A stretch of DNA of 48,980 nucleotides, taken from the NCBI GenBank assembly GCA_964482435.1, contig CAYZXL010000032.1, forward strand, positions 1 to 48,980, read 5' to 3'. Under the pieces are notes generated by a model that was given only the letters and a program-made list of their open reading frames with translations, was not told where the DNA came from and made no database searches. A program made the translations under genes and the position numbers. The number at the start of each line of letters is the position of its first letter. The first letter of the stretch is position 1. Source of the stretch: CAYZXL01 sp964482435 (GTDB taxonomy: Bacteria; Auribacterota; JABMQX01). Shown here piece by piece: positions 18,108-27,844 of this stretch.

Positions 18108-21100
18108 ATGGAAAGAATTCGGTTCGGAAGGGGATTGTACTGGGCAGTAGTCTTTCCATTCCTCCTCGTCCCGACAAAGGCTCAGGCATCGGGATTGAGG
18201 GCTGTCGGGGAGGCTTTCGACACCGCAGCCGACCCCGCCTGGTGGACTCTGAACGGCAGCGCATCCTGGGACGCAACCTCCAGACGAATTCTCCTCACGA
18301 ACGCTGCGGACAACCAGGCAGGTTCCATTTTTTGGAAATGGACGATGCTCAACGGCAGTTTCGAGGCATCGTTCGATTTCTGGATTGGCGGAGGAAGCGG
18401 AGGGGAAGGGTTGACATTCGCCTGGGTGAAAGGGCCGCTTTTGCTGGGAGAAGGGGGCGCATCCCTCGGCTTTGACGGGCTTGACGGATACGCCATAAGG
18501 TTCGACACGCGCAGCGACAGCGAAGGCGAGCCGGAGAATTACATCGCTGTAAGCTCCTCGACACCAGAAGGAAGAAAGGACCTTTTCATCTATTCCCTCA
18601 TCCCTGAGATGGAGGGCGTCCTTGATTCGGCGGGAAACCCCGCGCCATTTCACGTCAGAATTGCCGCTGCGGGGGGAGCGTGTCTTCTGTGGATGAGCAA
18701 CCCGACGGCAGCCACCCCCATGCCGGAAACGCAGTTGTTTGAGTTTGAGGCTCCGGATTATTCTTTTTCTGACGCATATTTCGGGTTCACGGCGGCAACC
18801 GGCAGCGTGAACAACGTCCACGCTATTGACAACATGGTTGTCCGGGAGTGGCGATTCGATCATGAGACCTGGACCGTCTATCCGGGAGACCTGGTAACAC
18901 TCGATCCAGGGTCGGAGTGGCAGGATGCAATCGGTTTTTTGTGGACGCAAATTGCCGGCGAGCCCATTGTAGCACTGGATAATCCCAATCCTCGTCTCGG
19001 CATTTCGCACTTCGTTGCCCCGAACGTTACCGTCCCCACACACTTCCGTTTCGAGGTAACAATCGAGCTTCCCAGCGGATGGGATACTGACGTGGATGGG
19101 GCCACCGTCCTGCCGAGAAGCAGGCCCGTGAAGCCACCGTCAAACCTTCAAGCATTGCCAATCCACCTCGGTTGCCTCCTCAGCTGGGAGGGCACGATTG
19201 ACGCCAAAAGCTATGTTGTCGAAATGGAGCTGATACCGGGAGAGTGGTTCCCTATCTGGAATACCGCAGGCGTCTGGGCTGAACTGAAGAACTTGACGGA
19301 AGGGATGGATTACACGGTCCGCGTGATAGCGCGAAATGACTACGGAGACAGCGACCCAAGCGAGCCGATAACTTTCATTCCTTTGCGCAACCTCGCCTTG
19401 CCGGCAGTGCACGGCGGGACAAGCCCTCCCTCGCAATACGTTTATGTATTTTCTTCCGAGGACATCGCGTCGGTGAACGATGCAGACAGTTATCCGGGCA
19501 CCGACAGCAAGGACGACTCTCTGGACGCGAAACCGAAGATGGAGGATTTCTGGGGATACTTGTGGGATGAGCACCACTACTTCAAGTGTATCGTGTACTG
19601 GCCCGGAAGGCTCACGTCCGAAGGCGGCTGGTTCACAAGCCTTTCAGTTCAATGCACCCAGGACGGCGTCACCTGGCGTGACATTCCGGGTGCAAAAATC
19701 ACTCCGCCCTATGACTTTACCGACAGTCTGACTGGCCGCAAGAACTTTTCAAGGTACGACATCACGTTCGGGACTGTGAGAGGAAAAGGGATACGGATCT
19801 ATGGCAAACCGGGCGGCTCGGCCACATACACCTCAGTAGGCGAACTGGAGATTTATGGCGGCGAGCCGGGCATTATTCCAATTGAGCCGTTCGAGATGTT
19901 CTTCCCGGAAAGAAGCACCGTGCATCTCGACGGGACATTCTTGTTTTCAGTGAGGGGGCCGATTCTCACATACCATTGGGAGCAGATAAGCGGGCCGGCC
20001 GTCGAGTTAGAGAACGCGGATAAAGCGATTGCGTGGTTCATAGCGCCAGGCGTGGACGAGGACATGCTTTTGCTTTTCAGAGTGACGGGGTGGGACGGGG
20101 TGGAAGAATTGTCCAGGGAATATTACGTCACGGTCAGAAACCTCGTCACGACCGCCGTTGCCGGGCCTGACCAGCGAGTTCTTGCAGGGGCAGGGATGAT
20201 TCTGAACGGTTCCGGGTCCGTGACCACTACAGGGACTCTCACGTATCTTTGGACACAGACCGGAGGCACCGATGTCGGAATCACCGGAAGCACCAGTCCC
20301 GTCGTTAGCTTCGCCGCTCCGGAGATGTGGGACTTCACTGAGGAGCTACTTTTCCGGCTCGATGTGGACGATGGAGCGGGCGCCAAACGTAGCGATGAAG
20401 TGAAGGTTACCCTGTTTAACTTCGGCGGTATGATTTATGCCCTCGGTCCGGGATATTTCAGAGATATGCTTCACTTAGGAGCCGGCGCCGTTGATAGGAT
20501 CACCGACCCCCTTCACATCGGTACGGATCACCTGAAGAACTTCGGCGGCGAGGCCCAGGTAAACCCTCGCCCAGGCGGGGCGTATGATTTCACCGGCACA
20601 GGGGTCACCGCAACCACAAACCCGATGGTCTGGACTCCGCTTCCTGAGGACAACGGCTGGTTCATGTGGGACGGACGGGCCGGCGAGGCCCTTGATGACT
20701 TCATTCAGTACTACCACCTCTACATCATCTCTCCGGAAGAGCGGGATGTTCAGTGGCATTTCCGCCATGACGACGAGATGAGAATCTGGAACAACGGCGC
20801 CCCCGCCATTGTGAGGGACGGATGGGACGGTGGTGTTGAGATCGTCCGGTTCGGCGTCGGCGCCATAGGCGCCGGCCTGAAGAAGGGCGTCAACTCCTTG
20901 ACCCTCAAGTTGCACGAGTGGGGCGGAGCCAACTACCTTGCCCTCAGGGTAACCGACCTCGACGGCAATGAGTTCACAGACCTTCAGTACTCACTCGGTT
21001 TGCCAGTCGGTCTCCCGGACGCCTACGCCACCAGGAGTCTCCCGGATTCCTATCAGGCTGGGGGGACGGTCGAGGTCAGCCTCTCGCTGTTCATCAACCC

Positions 21101-22922
21101 TGCTAACCTTCCCGCAAGCGTAACTGTCCGGGAGGAGATTCCTGCCGGGATTCCTCAGGCCAATGTGACCGCCATCGGCGCAATAGTCGAGGACGGAGCA
21201 ATCCTGTGGAACCTTACCGGAGCGGATGTGAAAACCAGCACCATCACCTATTCTCTGGTCGTTCCGGAGGGGACGACGAGAGGCTTGCGCTTTGCGGGGA
21301 CGGTCTCCCTCGATACAACTTCATCGGACATTCTCGGCCAAAATATCGTTTATGCCGTGCCGACAGAGCCGCGAAACGTCACCGTTGAAATGCTCATGGC
21401 TGCACATCTGACCTGGAGTCCCCCGCCGGAAGAAGGCGTTGTGGCCTACAAGGTTTTCCGGAGTGTCAATGGAGGCGCGTGGGAGCAAATTGGCGCCACC
21501 ACTGAAACGTCCTACGTGGATAATTTAGTCGTCCCAGGCAACCTCTACTCCTACAGCGTCTCAGGAGTCAGCGCGAGCGGGGTTGGGGGGGCGTCTTCTT
21601 CGCCATCTCCACAGGCATCACTTCCCCCTCCTGGCACCTTCCAGATCAGGGAAGCGGAGGACTACAACTATGATGGCGGGAAGTTTCCGTGGACCTCGGC
21701 TGTGACCCTTTGTGCAATTGAGGCTCCCTCTGAGAACGAAATCGGCACACCCGTCCAGTACGACTACTGGACTCCGGGCACGCTCGACCCAAGCGTGCCT
21801 CGCATCCGTCCGTGCGAGGATATCGGAATCCGAACCGCACCGGACTACGACTGGCCGGACGTCCTGGTGTCCTGCATCAGCTGGTTAGAGCCTGGCGCCT
21901 GGTTCCGCTACGGCTTCAACGTCACGCAGGCCGGCTGGGTCAAGCTGACGTTCCGCGTTTCCTCTCCCGAAGGCGGCACGTTAGCCGCTTACTGGGACGA
22001 GGAACTCGTGGGAACCGCCTCCTTCAAGACGGGCCATTGGGACCGGTTCACGTGGGTGGCGCTGGAGCAGTTCGAGGAGACCCAGACTGGCGTGCACCAC
22101 CTGAGGGTTGCGTTGCTTTCCGGTCAGATGGACTTTGACAAGACAGCTATTGGGTTCAACTGGACTTCTCCGAAGAGAGAGACGATATGGTCTGACAACT
22201 TCGACGGGTACGAGACGGATGCTGACGTGAAGGCAACTGGCTGGGCCATTGAGAACGGCTCCGGGTATCTGGATGCAGCATGGCGGCTGTGGGACACGGA
22301 AGGACCCCCGCTGGGCAACCAGGACCCGAACCTCGCTGGCATGTACGACAAGTATATGATCAGCGACAGCGATCTTGCTCCGGATGCGGACCTTGACGAG
22401 AGGCTGATCACAAGGCAGATTTCCTGCGCCGATTACATCAAGGTACGACTGAATTTCAGCAAGAACTACGGTATTTATGAAGACCCAGAGCATCTTCAGG
22501 TCGCCGAGGTGGACATTCAGGTCTTCGACAACGGAGTCTGGGGCGAGTGGGTCACCCTGCTCCATTGGGACAGGAGCAGTGGCGACAGCGCGACGCCGGA
22601 GCAGGTTGACATTTCCTCTTTTGCTGACAAGAAGACGATTCGGCTCCGGTGGCACTTCTACGATGCGAAGTGGGACTACTGGTTTGCCATTGATGACGTG
22701 AGGGTCTCCGGTGAGCGTGTTGAACAGCCCCCCTTGCCCCCTTGCCACGGATTCCGCGTCTGCTGGCCACCGATTGGAAACGGGGAGTACACGGTCCAGC
22801 AGAGCGATGATCTTGTCTCGTGGGTCAACGCCCCCGGCACCTGGCCAATCACCAGCGGGTGCTGGTGCAGCGGTGACATCTCCGGCGTCAGGAAGCGCTT
22901 CTACCGGGTGATGAGTCAATAG
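18108..22922 (+). CDS. Giant secreted lectin/PKD/PA14-like/CBM6-like protein
   Basis: 1604 residues with a signal peptide at 1-27. Modules read by eye: an L-type-lectin-like concanavalin fold (30-250, with FDFWIGGGSGGEGLTFAWV and DGYAIRFDTRSD); a PKD-like unit (250-330); fibronectin III (337-425, YTVRVIARNDYGDS); a discoidin-like unit (430-590); two PKD/REJ-like units (590-775, LNGSGS...YLWTQTGG); a PA14-like region (775-965, HFRHDDEMRIWNNG); a DUF11-like strand unit (970-1085); fibronectin III (1085-1170); a CBM6-like carbohydrate-binding unit (1180-1350, IREAEDYNYDGG); a second jelly-roll (1357-1535, WSDNFDGYE); and a C-terminal domain ending FYRVMSQ. AAAGGAGGGG precedes the ATG. It is probably a cell-surface glycan-binding protein. 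No catalytic residues are claimed. Confidence 0.85.
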   Translation: MERIRFGRGLYWAVVFPFLLVPTKAQASGLRAVGEAFDTAADPAWWTLNGSASWDATSRRILLTNAADNQAGSIFWKWTMLNGSFEASFDFWIGGGSGGEGLTFAWVKGPLLLGEGGASLGFDGLDGYAIRFDTRSDSEGEPENYIAVSSSTPEGRKDLFIYSLIPEMEGVLDSAGNPAPFHVRIAAAGGACLLWMSNPTAATPMPETQLFEFEAPDYSFSDAYFGFTAATGSVNNVHAIDNMVVREWRFDHETWTVYPGDLVTLDPGSEWQDAIGFLWTQIAGEPIVALDNPNPRLGISHFVAPNVTVPTHFRFEVTIELPSGWDTDVDGATVLPRSRPVKPPSNLQALPIHLGCLLSWEGTIDAKSYVVEMELIPGEWFPIWNTAGVWAELKNLTEGMDYTVRVIARNDYGDSDPSEPITFIPLRNLALPAVHGGTSPPSQYVYVFSSEDIASVNDADSYPGTDSKDDSLDAKPKMEDFWGYLWDEHHYFKCIVYWPGRLTSEGGWFTSLSVQCTQDGVTWRDIPGAKITPPYDFTDSLTGRKNFSRYDITFGTVRGKGIRIYGKPGGSATYTSVGELEIYGGEPGIIPIEPFEMFFPERSTVHLDGTFLFSVRGPILTYHWEQISGPAVELENADKAIAWFIAPGVDEDMLLLFRVTGWDGVEELSREYYVTVRNLVTTAVAGPDQRVLAGAGMILNGSGSVTTTGTLTYLWTQTGGTDVGITGSTSPVVSFAAPEMWDFTEELLFRLDVDDGAGAKRSDEVKVTLFNFGGMIYALGPGYFRDMLHLGAGAVDRITDPLHIGTDHLKNFGGEAQVNPRPGGAYDFTGTGVTATTNPMVWTPLPEDNGWFMWDGRAGEALDDFIQYYHLYIISPEERDVQWHFRHDDEMRIWNNGAPAIVRDGWDGGVEIVRFGVGAIGAGLKKGVNSLTLKLHEWGGANYLALRVTDLDGNEFTDLQYSLGLPVGLPDAYATRSLPDSYQAGGTVEVSLSLFINPANLPASVTVREEIPAGIPQANVTAIGAIVEDGAILWNLTGADVKTSTITYSLVVPEGTTRGLRFAGTVSLDTTSSDILGQNIVYAVPTEPRNVTVEMLMAAHLTWSPPPEEGVVAYKVFRSVNGGAWEQIGATTETSYVDNLVVPGNLYSYSVSGVSASGVGGASSSPSPQASLPPPGTFQIREAEDYNYDGGKFPWTSAVTLCAIEAPSENEIGTPVQYDYWTPGTLDPSVPRIRPCEDIGIRTAPDYDWPDVLVSCISWLEPGAWFRYGFNVTQAGWVKLTFRVSSPEGGTLAAYWDEELVGTASFKTGHWDRFTWVALEQFEETQTGVHHLRVALLSGQMDFDKTAIGFNWTSPKRETIWSDNFDGYETDADVKATGWAIENGSGYLDAAWRLWDTEGPPLGNQDPNLAGMYDKYMISDSDLAPDADLDERLITRQISCADYIKVRLNFSKNYGIYEDPEHLQVAEVDIQVFDNGVWGEWVTLLHWDRSSGDSATPEQVDISSFADKKTIRLRWHFYDAKWDYWFAIDDVRVSGERVEQPPLPPCHGFRVCWPPIGNGEYTVQQSDDLVSWVNAPGTWPITSGCWCSGDISGVRKRFYRVMSQ

Positions 22923-23046
22923 CGCTGCGAGCCCCAGGGTGACGGTGCTGCTCGCCGAGCGCGCCAAGGAAGTCCGGCTTCGTGGCATTTGCGCCCGTCG
23001 CTCCGACAGCAAAATAAGTCCCCTGCAACAAGAAGGAGAAAGAGAT

Positions 23047-24333
23047 ATGTCTCGGAAGAAATGCATTACACGTCGTGAGTTCCTGAGAGGAGTGGCCGCT
23101 GGTTCGCTCGGGGCGCCGTATATCATTCACCCGTCAGCCATTGGTCTTGAAGGCACCGCTGCCCCAAGCGAGCGGGTGAACCTGGGCGTCATCGGCGTCG
23201 GTGAGCGCGGTCGGTATGACATGGAGCAGTTCATCAAATACGGTGGGCAAGTTGTCGCGATATGCGACGTGAATGGCGACGTGCGGGAGCGGGTCAGGGA
23301 GGAGCTCAAACTCCCCCCGGGCGCCGCGTACAACGATTTTCGGGAGCTTTTGCAGCGAAAAGACGTTGATGCGGTCCAGATAACCACTCCGGACCACTGG
23401 CACGTCCTCATTGCCATCGAGGCAGTCAAGGCAGGGAAGGACGTTTACGTCGAGAAGCCCTTGGAAACCACCATCGCTGAAGGGCAAGCGATGAGGAAGG
23501 CTGTCCGAGAAAGCAAATGCGTTTTCATGCACGGGACAGAGCAGCGCGGAACGCCTGAAGTCCGAAAGATGTGCGAGCTTGTTCGGAACGGGCGAATCGG
23601 CAAGCTCCACACAATCACCGTCGCCTGTCCCGGCGGCGAGGAAATTGGACTTCAGCCCGAAATGCCCGTCCCGGATGGATTCGATTATGACATGTGGCTT
23701 GGCCCGGCTCGCCGCGCACCTTACAACGGTATGCGCTGCAAGCCGCCCTTCCACTTCTGGATTTCGGATTATTGCCCGAGCGGGTTCGTCTGCGGTTGGG
23801 GCATCCATCACCTCGACGTCGCTCAATGGGCGAACGGCACCGACAACACCGGGCCGATCGAAATTGAAGGACGCGGGACATTTCCGAAAAAAGGCAGCCT
23901 CACGGACACGCCTCTTACGTGGCGAATCGAATACAAGTACGCAAATGGCGTGAAGATGATTTTCACGGATATGACGCAGAATCCGGAAGGGATTCGCCTC
24001 GAGGGAACAGAAGGCTGGATTTTCAAAGCCTACGGCAACCCGGCTCAGGCGAACCCGCCGACGCTCCTCGATTCAGTCATCGGCCCGAACGAGATTCATC
24101 TGTACGAGACCGATAGCGACGATCACTGTTTCCTCCAGTGCGTCAAGTCCCGGAAGGAAACGTGCTCGCCCATGGAGGTAGCTCACCGGTCAACTACGAT
24201 CGGCTATCTCGGCCACATCTCAATGCTCCTCGAGCGCAAGCTGAAGTGGGACCCGGAGAAGGAGCGCTTTGTCAACGACGAGGAAGCCGATAAGCTTCTC
24301 TCCCGGCCCATGCGCCCGCCATGGCATTTGTGA
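23047..24333 (+). CDS. Tat-exported Gfo/Idh/MocA oxidoreductase 1
   Basis: 428 residues. The N-terminus carries a twin-arginine signal (ITRREFLRGVAAGSLGAPYI). It is followed by a Rossmann NAD(P)-binding start LGVIGVGERGRYD and the family motif VYVEKPLETT, whose Lys and Pro line the active site. The C-terminal half is the alpha/beta substrate domain (HFWISDYCPSGFVCGWGIHHLDVAQW, which includes the catalytic-type HxxD). Tat-exported members of this family are amplified in Planctomycetota-like bacteria and oxidise or rearrange sugars or inositols; the substrate here is unknown. The ATG at 23047, with AAGGAG upstream, is preferred over the longer frame because it starts just before the Tat motif. 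A close paralogue lies at 25459-26775. Confidence 0.9.
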   Translation: MSRKKCITRREFLRGVAAGSLGAPYIIHPSAIGLEGTAAPSERVNLGVIGVGERGRYDMEQFIKYGGQVVAICDVNGDVRERVREELKLPPGAAYNDFRELLQRKDVDAVQITTPDHWHVLIAIEAVKAGKDVYVEKPLETTIAEGQAMRKAVRESKCVFMHGTEQRGTPEVRKMCELVRNGRIGKLHTITVACPGGEEIGLQPEMPVPDGFDYDMWLGPARRAPYNGMRCKPPFHFWISDYCPSGFVCGWGIHHLDVAQWANGTDNTGPIEIEGRGTFPKKGSLTDTPLTWRIEYKYANGVKMIFTDMTQNPEGIRLEGTEGWIFKAYGNPAQANPPTLLDSVIGPNEIHLYETDSDDHCFLQCVKSRKETCSPMEVAHRSTTIGYLGHISMLLERKLKWDPEKERFVNDEEADKLLSRPMRPPWHL

Positions 24334-24423
24334 GGCGCGGGCCAGTTGTCGGTAACGAGCCTCGAGAACGTAAACGACTTTCTGGAAAGGAGGTCGGCGG
24401 ACTGTGCAGACTGACGGGAAGCC

Positions 24424-24819
24424 CTATTTGGCCAGCCCGGGAAGCACCATTCGCCCTAACTCTTTGGCCAGCTCAACCATTGATTTCATTTCCTCTCGCT
24501 CGATTTGATACCACTCGTCAGGATACCTCGTTCGAACGCCGTGAACTGTCAGGGCATCTGCTGCATCGGACAACCGGGCGAGCTCAGGCACGAACGGCTG
24601 AGCTAACTGGATCAAGCGCCTTAAATCATGCGTCCACGGGGCCTCCACGCCATGAAGTGTCAGGAGGGCTTTCAGGAGTTTTTCGACGAACTGCTGGCAA
24701 TGAAAACAAACTGCGTCCGGCGGGCAGCGATCACTGGCAACCAAGACCTCCACCGCCGTCCAGTCACTCTCCGCTCTCGCCCGCCAGTGGCGGACGGCTT
24801 CCCGCGTTTCCTCGTTCAT
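24424..24819 (-). CDS. HEPN domain protein of an MNT-HEPN pair
   Basis: 131 residues, all helical. The pattern AVRHWRARAESDWTAVEVL, then DAVCFHCQQFVEKLLKALL, THDLRRL and VRTRYPDEW matches the HEPN family (Pfam HEPN type) found beside minimal nucleotidyltransferases. HEPN toxins are often RNases with an R-x4-6-H motif. That motif is not evident here, so RNase activity cannot be assumed. GGAAGG lies seven bases before the ATG at 24819. The start lies inside the end of the upstream nucleotidyltransferase gene (56-bp overlap, different frame), so the two are translationally coupled. The family role is toxin-antitoxin or phage defence, with the MNT protein modifying or neutralising HEPN; this is family knowledge, not shown here. 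Confidence 0.85.
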   Translation of the reverse strand: MNEETREAVRHWRARAESDWTAVEVLVASDRCPPDAVCFHCQQFVEKLLKALLTLHGVEAPWTHDLRRLIQLAQPFVPELARLSDAADALTVHGVRTRYPDEWYQIEREEMKSMVELAKELGRMVLPGLAK

Positions 24820-25123
24820 AGAGAACCTTCCCGTGCTTGTCAGCAAAGTAAACGATGTGATTCACGACCGACCGCCAGCGGGCATACTCTTCTGGTGTCT
24901 TGACGATTATGTCGAACGAAGCAGCATAGTCCGCCAGCAGCCGCCGGACAGTTCCGAAGCGCTCATGCGGGGGCAAGGATGTCTCCGCGACCACCAGGAG
25001 GTCCACGTCGCTATGTTCGGATGCATCGCCTCTGGCGTAGGACCCAAAGAGCACGATCCGCTCGGGATCAAGACCTTCCCTGATTCGACGCGTCAGTTCC
25101 TCAATTTGCTGCACAGTTACCAT
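24764..25123 (-). CDS. Minimal nucleotidyltransferase (MNT antitoxin-like)
   Basis: 119 residues of the DNA polymerase beta-like minimal nucleotidyltransferase fold. The catalytic signature is VLFGSYARGDASEHSDVDLL: the GSY helix, then the Asp pair D-V-D that binds magnesium. A third Asp in ASFDIIVKTPEEY completes the usual triad. In MNT-HEPN modules such enzymes AMPylate the HEPN toxin. The ATG at 25123 has GAGGG upstream and fits the family length; the longer frame from 25231 would read through the promoter. It overlaps the HEPN gene by 56 bp. The pair lies opposite to, and between, two Gfo/Idh/MocA genes, so it looks inserted into that metabolic cluster. Confidence 0.88.
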   Translation of the reverse strand: MVTVQQIEELTRRIREGLDPERIVLFGSYARGDASEHSDVDLLVVAETSLPPHERFGTVRRLLADYAASFDIIVKTPEEYARWRSVVNHIVYFADKHGKVLYERGNAGSRPPLAGESGE

Positions 25124-25202
25124 GACGCCCTCGAGCGAGACATGGCTCCGATTAGGTGCCGTGAAAATACGCTTGAAGAATGACCAGACTCGCACTAAAA
25201 AT

Positions 25203-25231
25203 ATGATAATTGACATTGCTTGCCCTGTCAA
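25203..25231 (-). promoter_or_regulatory. Sigma-70-type promoter of MNT-HEPN with overlapping dyad
   Basis: Reading the minus strand, TTGACA (25231-25226) is a perfect -35 box. A spacer of exactly 17 bases follows, then TATCAT (25208-25203), a five-of-six -10 box. Transcription would start near 25196, about 73 bases before the MNT start codon. The inverted repeat TTGACA-N10-TGTCAA (25210-25231) covers the -35 and most of the spacer, a natural place for an autoregulatory operator. Confidence 0.65.
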
Positions 25232-25458
25232 ACCGAATTCGATGTTGCTCTGTGCGGCCGGGAAAGGCTCTGTCCCGCCGGGAGTGCTCGTCGGTCACGT
25301 ATGACTTATCGTTGCGGGGTCGGAGTGAGAGTCTTTGCCGGCGCGAATAGTGCCGCTTGGCATTGGGAGGGACAGCCAAATAGGGAACGCCGGAATCCCT
25401 TTAGTTCGCAGGCGGACCAAAGTCATTCAAAACCACAGGATCACAAGGAGCGCATGTG

Positions 25459-26775
25459 ATGTGTCGAAACCAATGTATCACCCGACGAAGTTTCTTGGAG
25501 GGAGTAGCGGCGGCCATTGCCGCGCCGTATATCGTTCGCCCGGCGGCCCTGGGACTCGGAGGAAGGGTTTCCCCGAGCAACCGCATCACTCTGGGCTTCA
25601 TAGGAACGGGCGACCACGGGATCGGTCGCAACGTCAAGGGATTTTTGAGCCACCCGGACGCACACATTCTCGCGGTGTGCGACGTTGATTCCGGGCATCG
25701 GGAAGATGCCAAGAAGATCGTCGAGGCCTCCTACGCCAAGACGATGCCCAAGGGGGAATACAAGGGGTGCGCGGCATACAACGACTTCCGCGAGATTATT
25801 GCCCGAAAAGACATTGACGCTGTGATGAACTCGACCCCCGACCACTGGCACGTGATTCCTGCCATCATGGCTGCGAAAGCCGGGAAAGATGTCATATGCG
25901 AAAAGCCGTTATCGTTGACCGTTCTGGAGGGACGCGTTCTCAGCGACACGGTGAAAAAGCACAACCGCATCTTCCAGACGTCGTCGGAGAATCGCTCAGT
26001 CGGGGTCTATCACCGGCTGTGCGAGCTGGTTCGCAACGGGAGAATAGGGAAGCTCAAGAGGATTCTGGTGACGTTGCCGAAAGGCCGCTGGATTCGTCCG
26101 GCAAGCACGGAATTCGGGCCGCCTCCGAAGGGCTTTGACTACGACATGTGGCTCGGCCAGGCTCCCGAAGCGCCTTACTGCGAGGCACGATGCCACTGGA
26201 ACTTTCGCTGGGTCTTGGACTATTCGGGCGGGATGCTGACCGACTGGGGCGCGCACTTGATTGACATCGCCCAGTGGGGAAATAATACCGAGCACACTGG
26301 CCCCGTGGAGGTCGAGGGAAAAGGCGTCTTTCCCAGGGAAGGTATCTACAACACGGCGACGGAGTTCGACGTCAACTACAAGTATGCCAATGGGGTCGAG
26401 CTGAACGTTTCGTCGAGCGAGCCGGGCATTCGATTCGAAGGGGCCGACGGCTGGATTGGAAACACGGGCTGGACAGCGCCACTCAAGGCGAGCCCGAAAT
26501 CCGTGCTTGACTCGAAAATCGGTCCTGAAGAGACGCACCTTTACACCTGCCCCGGCGGCGAGCATCGCAACTTCCTCGACTGCGTGAAGTCGCGGAAGGA
26601 GTGCTATGCTCCGGCGGAGATCGGCCACCGGACGATCACCATCGGTCACATCGGCAACATTGCCATGATCCTCGGACGAAAACTGAAATGGGACCCGGAA
26701 AAAGAGCGGTTCGTCAACGACCCGGAAGCCGACAAGATGCTCAGCAGGAAGATGCGGCCGCCGTGGACGTTGTAA
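25459..26775 (+). CDS. Tat-exported Gfo/Idh/MocA oxidoreductase 2
   Basis: 438 residues, paralogous to the protein at 23047-24333. The Tat signal is ITRRSFLEGVAAAIAAPYIV. The nucleotide-binding start is LGFIGTGDHGIGRN, and the EKP motif is VICEKPLSLT. Its C-terminal half has GGMLTDWGAHLIDIAQW (HxxD) and ends KMRPPWTL, as the first paralogue ends RPMRPPWHL. CAAGGAG lies eight bases before the ATG at 25459; a GTG three bases earlier is possible. The isomerase gene follows after 29 bases and is probably co-transcribed, which points to periplasmic sugar conversion. The substrate is not deducible. Confidence 0.9.
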   Translation: MCRNQCITRRSFLEGVAAAIAAPYIVRPAALGLGGRVSPSNRITLGFIGTGDHGIGRNVKGFLSHPDAHILAVCDVDSGHREDAKKIVEASYAKTMPKGEYKGCAAYNDFREIIARKDIDAVMNSTPDHWHVIPAIMAAKAGKDVICEKPLSLTVLEGRVLSDTVKKHNRIFQTSSENRSVGVYHRLCELVRNGRIGKLKRILVTLPKGRWIRPASTEFGPPPKGFDYDMWLGQAPEAPYCEARCHWNFRWVLDYSGGMLTDWGAHLIDIAQWGNNTEHTGPVEVEGKGVFPREGIYNTATEFDVNYKYANGVELNVSSSEPGIRFEGADGWIGNTGWTAPLKASPKSVLDSKIGPEETHLYTCPGGEHRNFLDCVKSRKECYAPAEIGHRTITIGHIGNIAMILGRKLKWDPEKERFVNDPEADKMLSRKMRPPWTL

Positions 26776-26804
26776 GACTGTTACCCAAGACGGAGGATAG
26801 GAAT

Positions 26805-27686
26805 ATGAGCCGAAGAAAGGTCTTTGCCGCGATGCTTGTCGTCGTCATGTTTCTATGTTTTGCCACTCAAGCAGAAGACGGTTCAAAGAAGGAAGGATTG
26901 ACAAATCCCTTCTTTGCGATGGACACGGCCACGAAGGATGCCGAGCATCAGTCGGCTGAATCCCAGGCAGCGATGGTCAAAGAGCTCGGGTACGCAGGGA
27001 TGGCTTGTGATGTCGGCGCCACGCCTGAAATACTGAAGGCCGTTGAAGCGAACGGACTGAAGCTTTTCGCAGTTTACGCCGGCGCGTCCATTGACCCAAA
27101 CCAGCCGAAGTACGACCCGCGACTGAAGGACGCCATCAAATCCCTGAAAGGGCGAGACACGTTCATCTGGCTTTTCATAACGGGAGGAAAACCATCGTCG
27201 CCCGACGGTGATCCGCGCGCCGTGGAAATCGTCAGGGAGGTGGCGGACATGGCGACGGAATCGGGACTCCGTGTGGCCCTTTATCCGCACACCGATTTCT
27301 GGCTTGAGCGTGTGGAAGATGCAGTGCGCGTCGCAAAGAAAGCAGAGCGGAAGAATGTCGGCGTCACGTTCAATCTGTGTCACTGGCTCAAGGTTGACAG
27401 AGAAGAAAACATGAAGCCGCTGACGGAGCTGGCAATGCCCTATCTGTACCTCGTGACCATCAACGGCGCCGACAGCGGAGGAAAAGACTGGAGCACACTG
27501 ATTCAAACCCTCGACCGCGGCACGTTTGACATCTTCAATTTCCTGAAGACCCTGAAGGAGTCAGGATACACTGGCCCCGTCGGCTTTCAGGGCTACGGCA
27601 TCAAGGGCGATGCGCACGATAACCTCAAGCGGACAATGGAGGCGTGGCGCAGACTCTCGACGAGGCTGGCGGCGGAAGAGAAATAA
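26805..27686 (+). CDS. Exported sugar phosphate isomerase/epimerase-like TIM barrel
   Basis: 293 residues. Residues 1-23 form a signal peptide (MSRRKVFAAMLVVVMFLCFA, ending near ATQAED). The rest is a xylose-isomerase-like TIM barrel of the AP endonuclease 2 superfamily: AAMVKELGYAGMACDVGATPE, LKLFAVYAG, the metal-site-like ALYPHTDFWLERVEDAV, GVTFNLCHWLKVD, and the closing GYTGPVGFQGYGIKGD. The His of 'YPHTDF' and the His of 'NLCHW' sit where metal ligands usually lie. GGAGGATAGGAAT precedes the ATG. It follows the second Gfo/Idh/MocA gene closely; such oxidoreductase plus isomerase pairs commonly process unusual sugars or 3-keto-glycosides outside the cytoplasm. That role is inference. Confidence 0.85.
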   Translation: MSRRKVFAAMLVVVMFLCFATQAEDGSKKEGLTNPFFAMDTATKDAEHQSAESQAAMVKELGYAGMACDVGATPEILKAVEANGLKLFAVYAGASIDPNQPKYDPRLKDAIKSLKGRDTFIWLFITGGKPSSPDGDPRAVEIVREVADMATESGLRVALYPHTDFWLERVEDAVRVAKKAERKNVGVTFNLCHWLKVDREENMKPLTELAMPYLYLVTINGADSGGKDWSTLIQTLDRGTFDIFNFLKTLKESGYTGPVGFQGYGIKGDAHDNLKRTMEAWRRLSTRLAAEEK

Positions 27687-27844
27687 GCTGTCTTTCGCGC
27701 CAGGCTTTGCGACGAGAGCGCGAGGCGTTTGTTGACCGGCTGGCGATATCCCCCGGATTCCCGTCGCGCGTGTGCCGACGAGGAGTTTCGGATTGAGAAA
27801 GGTCGTCCGTTCCGCAGAACCTCAAATCGAGCGGAGGTGGGAAA

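Noticed and set aside
21981..23126. 381-codon minus frame opposite the lectin/CBM6 gene end
   Set aside because: Antisense shadow; the plus strand has a continuous recognisable protein.
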